NCBI GenBank assembly: GCA_021325675.1 | Contig: JAJTCM010000006.1 | Coordinates: 62,001-126,000 of the forward strand | From: Crocinitomicaceae bacterium | Lineage (GTDB): Bacteria > Bacteroidota > Bacteroidia > Flavobacteriales_D > Crocinitomicaceae | Reading direction: 5' to 3' | Length of the DNA stretch: 64,000 bases | Part shown: in pieces, positions 51,375-59,579 of the stretch | Numbering within the stretch: the first letter of the stretch is position 1 | How the letters are laid out: every line of letters begins with the position of its first letter | Program-made: the position numbers and the translations under genes | The notes under the pieces: generated by a model | Database searches by the model: none | Told to the model about the DNA's origin: nothing | What the model saw: only the letters and a program-made list of their open reading frames with translations

Positions 51375-51800
51375 TTAACGCCTGCTTCTTCTTGATTTCC
51401 ACTCAGCAAATCTTTTATCGATCACCTTTTTTATTTTTTCATAATTAGGCCAGCTATCTTCCAGCTCATAAAAATGTTCTACTGAATCTCCAAAAAGCGT
51501 ATCGAAATCGTCCAGGTAATCATCTTCATAATAGCCCAGCGTAAAGGCTAATCCTTCCTGGTTCAGGTCGCTTTCTGAAAATTTCCCGTCACAGTTGTTC
51601 ACCAAAAATTCGAGGGCCGTAATTTCCTTGTTTTTAATCCTGGAAATCACTTCCTGTGAGCCTTTCGCATGTTCTTCCGAAATCATCTTATTTTCAATGA
51701 CCCAGGTGAGGTAAAAACCAATATGAATTGCTGCTTTTTCAGCTGGCAGGGATTCGGGAATATCGTCTGTGTGCCAGTCAATCCGATCAATTGTTTCCAT
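51375..51800 (-). CDS. Acidic protein of unknown function
   Basis: 141 residues. It opens with DRIDWHTDDIPESLPAEKA and AIHIGFYLTWVIENKMI, has a run of acidic residues in the middle (YYEDDYLDDFDTLFG), and ends HFYELEDSWPNYEKIKKVID. A DUF7832-like pattern is my best guess from memory; similar acidic proteins occur as immunity or phage-type proteins. It converges with the ATC-hydrolase-family gene and lies next to HigBA. Confidence 0.6.
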   Translation of the reverse strand: METIDRIDWHTDDIPESLPAEKAAIHIGFYLTWVIENKMISEEHAKGSQEVISRIKNKEITALEFLVNNCDGKFSESDLNQEGLAFTLGYYEDDYLDDFDTLFGDSVEHFYELEDSWPNYEKIKKVIDKRFAEWKSRRSRR

Positions 51801-51917
51801 TTATTTACTGTGTTAGAATTTAGTCAAATATACCTCTTTTGAAGAGCGGTGATTTTTCATAGAAATACATTGAAAACACGAAAATAAAGGAAAAAAATGG
51901 AATTGATAGAAATCAAA

Positions 51918-51962
51918 CTTGCATTCCAGGAAATAAATGCTTACTTTTGACGTTAGTAACGT
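51918..51962 (+). promoter_or_regulatory. HigBA promoter with operator palindrome
   Basis: CTTG (51918-51921), 20 bases, then TACTTTTG (51942-51949). The palindrome ACGTTAGTAACGT (51950-51962) lies over the expected transcription start, a normal place for HigA to bind. A related TTAGT occurs again just before the GTG. Confidence 0.6.
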
Positions 51963-51974
51963 AACCCGTCATTA

Positions 51975-52250
51975 GTGATTAAGGAATTTGGTGATAAGGA
52001 ATCTGAAAAAATCTGGAACGGTATCCGGTCAAAGAAATTACCAAACGAGATCCAGGATGTCGCGCGACGAAAATTGAGAATGATTAATAATACGCAAGAT
52101 ATAAACGATCTCAAAATTCCGCCGGCTAACCGCTTGGAAAAGTTAAAAGGTTCTGAATTTCATAGTATCCTGATAAACAATCAGTGGAGAATCATCTTTC
52201 AATGGATCAACAATGACGCTTATGCAATTAAAATAGTAGATTATCATTAA
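51975..52250 (+). CDS. higB: HigB-type toxin (RelE/ParE fold)
   Basis: 91 residues from a GTG; an in-frame stop precedes it and the reading IKEFGDKESEKIWNG is the normal HigB start. The fold shows VARRKLRMINNTQDINDLK, PPANRLEKLKGSEFHSI and QWRIIFQW, with the C-terminal YAIKIVDYH carrying the His used by HigB-like mRNA interferases. It cleaves mRNA on ribosomes when free of HigA. The GTG start could keep expression low. HigA follows after six bases. Confidence 0.93.
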   Translation: MIKEFGDKESEKIWNGIRSKKLPNEIQDVARRKLRMINNTQDINDLKIPPANRLEKLKGSEFHSILINNQWRIIFQWINNDAYAIKIVDYH

Positions 52251-52256
52251 TGAGAT

Positions 52257-52556
52257 ATGGAAAAGCTAAGCAACATTCATCCCGGTGAAATTTTATTGGA
52301 GGAATTCCTGGTTCCCCTGGAAATTTCGGCATACCGCCTGGCTAAAGAAACATTTTTGCCACAAACCCGGATTTCTGAAATCATAAAAGGCAAACGCCGG
52401 ATTACAGCTGATACAGCTTTACGCTTTTCTAAATTTTTTGGAACAAGCGCTAAATTCTGGATGGGCCTGCAAGATGATTATGACCTGGAAGAGGAACGAA
52501 TTCAGAAAGAAAAAGAGCTGAGTGAAATCAAAACCATGAAAGGAAATGCCGCCTAG
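52257..52556 (+). CDS. higA: HigA-type antitoxin
   Basis: 99 residues. HTH of the XRE/HigA kind: HPGEILLEEFLVPLEISAYR, LAKETFLPQTRISEIIKGKR, ITADTALRFSKFFGTSAKFW and MGLQDDYDLE, the usual HigA order. It neutralises HigB and represses the promoter, probably through the palindrome above. Toxin first, antitoxin second is the normal HigBA order. Confidence 0.95.
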   Translation: MEKLSNIHPGEILLEEFLVPLEISAYRLAKETFLPQTRISEIIKGKRRITADTALRFSKFFGTSAKFWMGLQDDYDLEEERIQKEKELSEIKTMKGNAA

Positions 52557-52583
52557 GCGAACTTTATTATTAATCCCAGCCAT

Positions 52584-53552
52584 TTGAAAGCAGTCACCCG
52601 AAACAGCTATTGTACGCCCGAAGGCTTAAGCATCTGTGAAATTGAAATTCCCGTTCCGAAAGAGCATGAAATCCTCATTCGCGTGCATGCAACCACAGTC
52701 AACCGGACGGATTGTGCTATTCTGACCGGGAAACCTTATATCATGCGTTTGTTCACTGGTTTATTCAAGCCCAAATCACCTGTTCCGGGCACAGATTTTG
52801 CTGGAGTTGTTGATGCCGTCGGCAAAGAGGTAAGCGTTGTGAAACCGGGAGACCAGGTTTGGGGATTCGATGACATTGGGATCGGCTCCCAGGCGCACTA
52901 TTTCATTTTACCGGATAAAAAGCCGATTTCAATCATCCCGAAAGGTTTTAGCTACGAAGAAGCAGCCGCCAGCATCGAAGGAACGCATTACGCTTATAAT
53001 TTTATCAATAAGGTCAAATTAAAAGCCGGGCAAAGGGCATTGGTAAACGGAGCGAGCGGCGCCATCGGCTCGGCTTTGGTGCAATTCCTGAAAAGTAGGA
53101 ACGTTTACGTAGCTGCAACTTGCAATACGAAAAACCTGGACCTCATCCGCGGATTAGGCGCCGACAAAGTAATTGATTATACGGCGGAAGATTTTACAAG
53201 AAGCGGCGAAAAATACGATTATGTGTTCGATGCGGTAGGCAAAAGCACCTTTTCCAAATGCAAAGCTTTACTCAGCCCAAAAGGAATTTACATTTCTTCG
53301 GAGCTCGGCCCGGGGGGACAAAATATGTTTCTTCCTTTTTTAACTCCGTTTTTAGGTGGCAGGAAAGTAATCTTCCCATTTCCGTCAAACATCCCGCGCA
53401 GCATGGAATTTATCAAAAAACTGGTGGAAGAAGGGAAATTCAAACCACTAACAGACAGGACTTACCCGATGGAACAAGCCGCAGAAGCTTATACTTTTGT
53501 ACAATCCGGGCAAAAAACGGGGAATGTGGTTTTAGTGATGAATGTTGAATGA
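52584..53552 (+). CDS. Zinc-free MDR (quinone-oxidoreductase-like) dehydrogenase
   Basis: 322 residues, TTG start. The medium-chain reductase fold is seen in PGTDFAGVVDAVGKEV, the nucleotide-binding GASGAIGSALVQFLKS (about 157-172), and YVFDAVGKSTF. The zinc ligands of classical alcohol dehydrogenases are missing, so it should reduce quinones or activated alkenes with NADPH. It follows HigBA by 27 bases and ends in a hairpin shared with the convergent VWA gene. It is not a toxin-antitoxin part. Confidence 0.93.
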   Translation: MKAVTRNSYCTPEGLSICEIEIPVPKEHEILIRVHATTVNRTDCAILTGKPYIMRLFTGLFKPKSPVPGTDFAGVVDAVGKEVSVVKPGDQVWGFDDIGIGSQAHYFILPDKKPISIIPKGFSYEEAAASIEGTHYAYNFINKVKLKAGQRALVNGASGAIGSALVQFLKSRNVYVAATCNTKNLDLIRGLGADKVIDYTAEDFTRSGEKYDYVFDAVGKSTFSKCKALLSPKGIYISSELGPGGQNMFLPFLTPFLGGRKVIFPFPSNIPRSMEFIKKLVEEGKFKPLTDRTYPMEQAAEAYTFVQSGQKTGNVVLVMNVE

Positions 53553-53576
53553 TGAATATTCCGGACATTCAACATT
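53541..53576. terminator. Bidirectional terminator hairpin over two stops
   Basis: AATGTTGAAT (53541-53550) and ATTCAACATT (53567-53576) form a perfect 10-base stem that covers the 3' end of the dehydrogenase gene and the stop of the VWA gene on the other strand. Confidence 0.6.
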
Positions 53577-55413
53577 ACAATTTAAACGCGTGTTTCTTAA
53601 TCTCCATCACCAAATTCGTCTTTGTATCTATAGCTTTGAAAACAGGAACATAGCTTCCTTTTCCCATTTCGGCGGCTTCACGCATGTTGGCTTCGTCCTT
53701 CGGATTGTTTTTCACGCCGACAACTGAGAAATTGATTTCTTGTTCTAAATATTTTTCAATTACACCCAGGTAATCGCCCATTTGCTCGTTGAAAGCGCCA
53801 TCTGTGATCACAATTACAAGGTTGGTACCTCCTTCGATAAACGCTTTTTTGGCTTGTTTGAAACCAAGCTTTATTCCATCGAGCCCAGCGGTAGATCCCA
53901 TGCTATGGAGCTTTTCGACTTTTTTGCGTACTTCCTCGCTGGAAGATCCCGACGTGGAAGGAACAATCACCGATGCTTCGGAAGCGTAGGTCACCAGGGA
54001 GATTTTATCTTCAGGACGTACAATATCAAGCAAGCTGCCCACACTTTGCTTCAACAAATCAAGCTTGTTGCTGGCACCCATCGAATTGGAAATATCAAGC
54101 ACAAAAACGACGTTCACGGGCTTGAACAGGCTCGCGTCAAAATTTTCAAGGGGAATTTCATCCAATTTGCTCAGTGCTGCGCCTTCCAGGCTAACAGTTA
54201 CCTCATCTTCATCGCTGCACCCGTTAGCGTCCGTCCCGATCACAGTGTAAGTATCCGTTGCTTCGGGAACGAAAGCGACACCCTGCTTAATGCCTTTGTC
54301 CCAGTGATAAATTAACGCGCCGTAAGCTGTCAGGGTGACTTCTTCGCCTTTTTTGATTGTCTTATCGCCGCCGGCATCAACGTTCGGCACCGATCTGACT
54401 GTAACAGCAATGTTATCTGTGCTCGTGCAGCCGTTTTCATCCGTAGCTGTGACCGTGTACGTGGTAGTATGTGAAGGCTTAAAAGGAACGTTTTGCTGTG
54501 CGCCGCCACTCCATTTATAGTTTTGGGACCCTGTCGCGTTGAAGGTAATTTCCGTACCCTGGCATACGATCATGTCTTCGCCCGCGAAAACTTTGCTCCC
54601 TGAAGCGGCAACGACTTCCAGCTTGGTGGTAGCTGAGCTGTAGCAATTCGCTTTCTTATCGTAAAATGCAGCATAATACGTTCCTTCCTTAACGCGCTCA
54701 GACCAAACAAGGTTTGAGCCGGTTGCCGGAGTGGACGTGTGCCAGGTGAGCTCTACGCCTTTCGGCTGGTTCATCGCAGGAATATCGCTGAGCCTGGCTC
54801 CCGGGCCCTGGCAGCCGACAAGCATACGCGGCTCTTTGAAAACCGGGGCTGCTGATCCCGCATTGCAATTGCCCTTCACGACATTCGCACAAAAGGAAAA
54901 CAGCGAACCGTTTAATCCGCCGGCGCCGGTAATCGTTAATTCGGTAAAATCAGATGAATTTTTAACAATAAAGACACCTCCTCCGCCATTTCCCGGGGAA
55001 TCCAGTCCGCTGTAGATTTTATTTCCTTCTACTTTCGTATAGCAGGAATTAGTTGTTGTAATAGTTGGATTGCCGTTATTGGTCGTGAATGTAAAATTTT
55101 CCTCGCCCGGGTTCCCGGTGGCTGTGATTTGCATTGTAATTTGTCTCACAGGAAGACTGAAATGCAGCGTATAGCTGAAAGGCCCTGAGCTTCCGAGCCA
55201 CGCGGCATCAGCGGCGGAAGTAATGGAGCAGGAAGTAAAAGCGCTGCCGTATGTGCCAACGCTCCCTGTATGGGTTTCCGTGATTTCCATCCCGTCGATA
55301 TTTGCGGGCGGTACAAAAAAACTCGTACAGTTCTGAGAAAAGGAGCTTGAGCTAAAACAAGCCAGCAGTAAAAATGCCGGTAAACCCAAAAATCGTATCT
55401 TCCTTTTTTCCAT
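53575..55413 (-). CDS. Secreted VWA-domain protein with Ig/PKD-like repeats
   Basis: 612 residues. Signal peptide to about residue 27 (FLLLACFSSSSFSQ). The N-terminal region is adhesin-like; two Ig/PKD-like units follow (FAGEDMIVCQGTEITFNATG with DENGCTSTDNIAVTV, and VDAGGDKTIKKGEEVTLTAYG with DANGCSDEDEVTV). The VWA domain starts at about 440 with VVFVLDISNSMGASNKLD, which holds the DxSxS metal site, and continues with LVIVITDGAFNEQ. No T9SS domain is present: the protein ends EIKKHAFKL right after the VWA domain. It is likely an adhesin or surface-complex part. Confidence 0.9.
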   Translation of the reverse strand: MEKRKIRFLGLPAFLLLACFSSSSFSQNCTSFFVPPANIDGMEITETHTGSVGTYGSAFTSCSITSAADAAWLGSSGPFSYTLHFSLPVRQITMQITATGNPGEENFTFTTNNGNPTITTTNSCYTKVEGNKIYSGLDSPGNGGGGVFIVKNSSDFTELTITGAGGLNGSLFSFCANVVKGNCNAGSAAPVFKEPRMLVGCQGPGARLSDIPAMNQPKGVELTWHTSTPATGSNLVWSERVKEGTYYAAFYDKKANCYSSATTKLEVVAASGSKVFAGEDMIVCQGTEITFNATGSQNYKWSGGAQQNVPFKPSHTTTYTVTATDENGCTSTDNIAVTVRSVPNVDAGGDKTIKKGEEVTLTAYGALIYHWDKGIKQGVAFVPEATDTYTVIGTDANGCSDEDEVTVSLEGAALSKLDEIPLENFDASLFKPVNVVFVLDISNSMGASNKLDLLKQSVGSLLDIVRPEDKISLVTYASEASVIVPSTSGSSSEEVRKKVEKLHSMGSTAGLDGIKLGFKQAKKAFIEGGTNLVIVITDGAFNEQMGDYLGVIEKYLEQEINFSVVGVKNNPKDEANMREAAEMGKGSYVPVFKAIDTKTNLVMEIKKHAFKL

Positions 55414-55638
55414 TTGATTAGCTTTTAAAATGCAGCTTTTCCGGACTGCTAAAATTATGCCATTAAATTACAACTATTTTTCCAAAAGGTTCAACCGCCG
55501 GTCAGACAATAGGATCGTTTGTACTAAAACACGGGCGGTTTACAAATATCCGTTGATTTGACACTTTTTAACAGCCAGTTTTTGCCAAAGTCCTAAAAAA
55601 ATCAGTACTTGTAGAAGACACACATAACAATTTTGATT

Positions 55639-56757
55639 ATGAGAAAGAGAAAATTAGCTACTGTTGGTTTCGCCCCTCACGTCAAAGACAGTTTTTTTGA
55701 GAAAGTCGTCAAAAAAGTGGACATCTATTTTCAAAAAAACAAGATTTCACAATACGCCACAACGGGAATGTGGGTGAAAACTGTCATTATGATGATGCTT
55801 TATTTCATGCCCTACAGCTTTATAGTTTCCGGCCTCGGCGCTGTGAACGGCTGGTTGTTTTACGGCCTTTGGGTCATAATGAGCATCGGGATGATCGGGA
55901 TCGGGACCTCCGTTATGCATGATGCCAACCATGGCACATATTCCGCCAAACGAAAAGTCAATGATTTTATAAGCCGTATCCTCGAGATTATCGGCGGCTA
56001 TACGATCACGTGGAGGATCCAGCACAATGTCCTTCACCATACCTACACCAACATCACCGGGCTGGACGAAGACCTGGATGCTATCAAATTCCTGCGTTTT
56101 TCACCAAAGCAGCCCTGGATTCCGATTCACCGTTACCAATACCTGTACGCCTGGTTTTTCTATATGATGATGACTTTGTACTGGATGACAGCAAAAGACT
56201 ATATCCAGATTGTGCGCTACCATCGCCATGATTTGCTCAAACAGCAAAATGTCACCTTTGGCCATGCGATCGCTAAAATTACGTTCTACAAAATAATTTA
56301 TTACAGCTACATCATCGTGCTGCCTATCCTGTTTTCAGGAATGCCCTGGTATCATGTTGTACTTGGCTTTTTAACCATGCACTTTATTGCCGGGCTGGTC
56401 CTGTCCTGTATTTTTCAGCCTTCGCATATTGTGGAAAATTCGGGGTTTGCATCACCTGAGCAGAGTGACGGCAACCGGAAAATGAAGGATTCCTGGGCAA
56501 TCCATGAAGTAGCAAATACAACGGATTTCGCACCGAGGAGCGCTTTTCTCAACTGGTTTATCGGTGGCCTGAACTACCAGATCGAACATCACTTGTTTAC
56601 CGGGATTTGTCACGTGCATTACCGCAGGCTGGCTCCGATCGTCCGTTCCACCTGCCGCGAGTTTCATGTGCCTTACCACGTTGAGCCAACTTTTTGGAGC
56701 GCGCTCGCAGGCCACGTCCGCATGCTAAAACTTTTGGGAAAAAAGGGTACGGTATAG
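55639..56757 (+). CDS. Membrane fatty-acid desaturase
   Basis: 372 residues from the ATG at 55639 (a TTG two codons earlier is less likely). The three His boxes of di-iron acyl desaturases are present: HDANHG (94-99), HNVLHHTY (129-136) and QIEHHLF (His317-His318), with hydrophobic pairs between them. The third box with Gln is the form seen in delta-6-type (front-end) and linoleoyl-CoA-type desaturases; no cytochrome b5 domain is fused. It introduces a double bond into acyl chains for membrane fluidity. It converges with recO. Confidence 0.93.
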   Translation: MRKRKLATVGFAPHVKDSFFEKVVKKVDIYFQKNKISQYATTGMWVKTVIMMMLYFMPYSFIVSGLGAVNGWLFYGLWVIMSIGMIGIGTSVMHDANHGTYSAKRKVNDFISRILEIIGGYTITWRIQHNVLHHTYTNITGLDEDLDAIKFLRFSPKQPWIPIHRYQYLYAWFFYMMMTLYWMTAKDYIQIVRYHRHDLLKQQNVTFGHAIAKITFYKIIYYSYIIVLPILFSGMPWYHVVLGFLTMHFIAGLVLSCIFQPSHIVENSGFASPEQSDGNRKMKDSWAIHEVANTTDFAPRSAFLNWFIGGLNYQIEHHLFTGICHVHYRRLAPIVRSTCREFHVPYHVEPTFWSALAGHVRMLKLLGKKGTV

Positions 56758-56759
56758 AG

Positions 56760-57467
56760 CTATTCGTACCAGATCACCTGGTAAACTTCCAGCGATTTCG
56801 GGGTTTTGAAGCCGCTGACATGAATTTTGAAATAATCCAGCAGCAGGTTCAGTAAAAAACGCCGGCTTTCTTTTGGGATTTGCAGCTTCAGGCGCGCTTC
56901 TTTTTCGGAGAGCAATAGCTGCGAAAGAACCCGGATTTCGGGACTGGAAACACATTGACTGGTGCGTACAAGCCCTGAGCCGATTTCGCCGTTCTGTAAA
57001 TCAAATTCCCAGGCCGACGGATCAATTACATTAGGAAAAAATCCCAGGATATTACACAGCTCCAGCAGCCAGCTCAGCAGGTAATTCGCATGATTATCAT
57101 GCAGATTAAGCCAAACGAGCTCCTCCATTGCAAAACGGAATAAATTCCCGTCGATCTGCCCTTCTTTGAGACATTGTACGAGGATTTCCGACTGGAAAAA
57201 AAGATAGCTGGATTTGAGCGGGTGAAATAACACTTCATTGAGGTTGAGCACCTGCGCCGGATCATACATTTTGGCAAGCTCGTCTTTTTTCTGGTAGAAA
57301 GTAAATTCAACGGGCATCATCACCTGGAGCGCCGAGCTGTATTTCTTTTTGCCACCCTGTACCAAAAAAGCTTTCAACCCGTGTTCCTGGGTAAAACATT
57401 TGACAACAACGCTTGTTTCGGAATACGAAATGCGGTTCAGGATGATGCCAATGTCCGTTTTTTTCAA
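56760..57467 (-). CDS. recO: DNA repair protein RecO
   Basis: 235 residues from a TTG at 57467. This start is chosen because the family opens with a strand like KKTDIGIILNRISYSETSVVV and a -7 box lies at 57485-57492; the longer frame would read through the divergent promoters. An ATG at 57527 adding 20 residues is the alternative. Features: the N-terminal OB fold with HGLKAFLVQGGKKK, and a helical C-terminal part. The Cys-rich zinc knob of many RecO proteins is not visible. It loads RecA with RecR in gap repair. Confidence 0.9.
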   Translation of the reverse strand: MKKTDIGIILNRISYSETSVVVKCFTQEHGLKAFLVQGGKKKYSSALQVMMPVEFTFYQKKDELAKMYDPAQVLNLNEVLFHPLKSSYLFFQSEILVQCLKEGQIDGNLFRFAMEELVWLNLHDNHANYLLSWLLELCNILGFFPNVIDPSAWEFDLQNGEIGSGLVRTSQCVSSPEIRVLSQLLLSEKEARLKLQIPKESRRFLLNLLLDYFKIHVSGFKTPKSLEVYQVIWYE

Positions 57468-57484
57468 AAAAGCTGCTTTTGCCC

Positions 57485-57492
57485 CAAAAATA
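57485..57492 (-). promoter_or_regulatory. -7 box of recO
   Basis: The minus strand reads TATTTTTG (TAnnTTTG), 17 bases before the proposed TTG start. Confidence 0.5.
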
Positions 57493-57535
57493 AAGCATTT
57501 TCTACTAAATTTTGTTAAGCATTTCATATTTCCGC

Positions 57536-57543
57536 TATTTTTG
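57536..57543 (+). promoter_or_regulatory. -7 box of the dCMP deaminase operon
   Basis: TATTTTTG matches TAnnTTTG and ends 19 bases before the ATG at 57563; with the recO box it forms a compact divergent promoter pair. Confidence 0.55.
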
Positions 57544-57562
57544 TTTAGGTTTGTTCGGTTAT

Positions 57563-57991
57563 ATGGAAGACAAGCAACGCAGATACGACAAAGCATACTT
57601 ACGCATGGCCCACACCTGGGCAGAACTATCCCACTGCTCCCGCAAAAAAGTCGGGGCAATCATCGTGAAAGACGGGGCCATTATTTCGGATGGATACAAC
57701 GGAACACCGGCCGGTTTCAACAACAGCTGTGAAAACGAACAAGGCGAAACGCACTGGTATGTGCTCCACGCCGAAGCGAACGCAATCCTGAAAGTGGCCC
57801 GTTCAACCAACAACTGCGTAGGCGCAACACTTTACCTCACGCTTTCCCCCTGCAAAGACTGCAGTAAACTGATTTTGCAGGCCGGGATCAAACGCCTGGT
57901 GTTCAGTAACCTGTACAAAGATGATACGGGCGTTGACTTCCTGAAAGATACCGACCTTGACCTCGTACACATAGAAAACCCATTTGAATGA
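57563..57991 (+). CDS. dCMP/cytidine-type deaminase
   Basis: 142 residues from the ATG after the promoter. Zinc site: His69-Ala-Glu71 (LHAEANAI) and Cys97/Cys100 (SPCKDC) are the deaminase signature. The N-terminal KKVGAIIVKDGAIISDGYNGTPAGFNNSCE resembles ComEB-type dCMP deaminases. It converts dCMP to dUMP for thymidylate synthesis. Its stop overlaps the next ATG by four bases (ATGA). Confidence 0.93.
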   Translation: MEDKQRRYDKAYLRMAHTWAELSHCSRKKVGAIIVKDGAIISDGYNGTPAGFNNSCENEQGETHWYVLHAEANAILKVARSTNNCVGATLYLTLSPCKDCSKLILQAGIKRLVFSNLYKDDTGVDFLKDTDLDLVHIENPFE

Positions 57992-59574
57992 GAAAAAATC
58001 CCAGCTATATTATTCCCCTGGCCATGGCAGTTACCCTGGCGGCAGGCTTGTGGATGGGCCACGTCCTGACACCGCACAATACGGCCATTTCCCTGAGCGG
58101 AGGTGAGGAAAAATATTCGAAGGTGAAAGATATTATCCAGATCCTGAACGAAAAGTACGTCGATTCGCTGGACGGCGACAAGATCTTCGAGGAAGCGATT
58201 TCCGACATGCTGCATAAGCTTGATCCGCACAGCAACTATATCCCGGCAAGCGATTTTAAGCTCGCTTCCGAAATGATCGAAGGTAAATTCGGCGGTGTTG
58301 GTGTTCGTTTCAGCATTATCCGCGATACAATTTGCGTCACAAATGTGATCGAAGGCGCTCCTGCTTTCATGGCCGGAATTGAGCCGGGCGATAAGATCAT
58401 CAGCATCGAAGGGAAAAAAGTAGCTTCCAAAAAAATCACCAACGAACGCGTAATGAAAATGCTGAAAGGCAAAGAAAATACGCCTGTGAAGCTTGAAATT
58501 TACCGTAAGGGCAAAAAGCTCCAAAAGCAGATTGTTCGCGGGATCATCCCGATCGAATCCATTGTATGTGCAACGATGCTCAATAAGGAAGTCGGCTACA
58601 TCAAGCTGGACCAGTTCTCCGTTAATTCCGATACCGAATTCAACCGGGCTGCTTCGAAACTGAAGGGACAGGGCATGAAAAAGCTGATTTTTGACCTGCG
58701 CAACAACGGAGGCGGCGTGCTTCAGTCCGCAACAGAAATTGTAGACGAGTTTTTGGGCGCGGATGTTCCGATTGTGAAAACAAAAGGCACACATGCCGGT
58801 GAGGTAACATACAAGGCGTCTTCCAAAGGAATCCTGGAGAACATGGAAGTTGTCGTGTTGATCAACAGCAACTCCGCATCCGCCAGTGAAATTGTTGCCG
58901 GCGCATTGCAGGACAACGACCGCGCCACGATTATGGGCCGCCGTTCTTTCGGGAAAGGGCTCGTACAGGAAGATATTTTACTGAAAGACGGAAGCAACCT
59001 GCGCCTGACCATTGCACGATATTACACGCCGACCGGCAGATGTATCCAGAAGCCGTATTCCGAAGATTTTGACGAATATTATGAAGATCAGCTCCATCGC
59101 TATGAAAACGGCGAATTGTACCACATTGACAGCAGTCTCCTCAAAAACGCCAAAAAATACAGGACGCCGAAAGGCAAGATCGTATACGATGGCGGCGGGA
59201 TCATGCCGGATATTTTTATCCCGATGGATACAACAGGTTTGAGCTGGTATTTTACCGATCTGCGCTATACACCTGCTTTCCAGAATTTTGCTTTTGATTT
59301 CCTTTCTAACAAACGCAATAACTGGAAATCGCTCGAAGAATTCAACGCCAAATTCCAGGTTTCGGACAAAATGCTGAAGGATTTCGCGGCTTATTCGGAT
59401 AAGAACTATAAAATCCCGATGAACAGCAAAGGTTTTCAAACCAGCAAGGAAGTGATCCGTTACAACCTGAAGGCTGAAATTGCGCGCCAGCTCTGGACGG
59501 AACAAGGATATTACACGGTTGTATCGGCTTACGACACTGAAGTGCTGAAAGCCCTGCAATTCCTCAACAAATAA
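57988..59574 (+). CDS. ctpA: Carboxy-terminal processing protease (S41)
   Basis: 528 residues, translationally coupled to the deaminase gene. An N-terminal membrane anchor or signal (IIPLAMAVTLAAGLWMG), a helical region, the PDZ domain (GKFGGVGVRF, GSIP-like GIEPGDKIISIEG), and the S41 catalytic domain with FDLRNNGGGVLQSA. The catalytic pair is Ser298 (NSASASEIVAG) and Lys323 (RSFGKGLVQE), spaced 25 residues as in known CTPs. It trims C-termini of periplasmic proteins. The next gene starts after five bases. Confidence 0.95.
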   Translation: MRKNPSYIIPLAMAVTLAAGLWMGHVLTPHNTAISLSGGEEKYSKVKDIIQILNEKYVDSLDGDKIFEEAISDMLHKLDPHSNYIPASDFKLASEMIEGKFGGVGVRFSIIRDTICVTNVIEGAPAFMAGIEPGDKIISIEGKKVASKKITNERVMKMLKGKENTPVKLEIYRKGKKLQKQIVRGIIPIESIVCATMLNKEVGYIKLDQFSVNSDTEFNRAASKLKGQGMKKLIFDLRNNGGGVLQSATEIVDEFLGADVPIVKTKGTHAGEVTYKASSKGILENMEVVVLINSNSASASEIVAGALQDNDRATIMGRRSFGKGLVQEDILLKDGSNLRLTIARYYTPTGRCIQKPYSEDFDEYYEDQLHRYENGELYHIDSSLLKNAKKYRTPKGKIVYDGGGIMPDIFIPMDTTGLSWYFTDLRYTPAFQNFAFDFLSNKRNNWKSLEEFNAKFQVSDKMLKDFAAYSDKNYKIPMNSKGFQTSKEVIRYNLKAEIARQLWTEQGYYTVVSAYDTEVLKALQFLNK

Positions 59575-59579
59575 AAACA

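Noticed and set aside
57832-58794. 320-codon minus-strand frame
   Set aside because: It is antisense to the dCMP deaminase and CtpA genes, whose catalytic motifs are intact.
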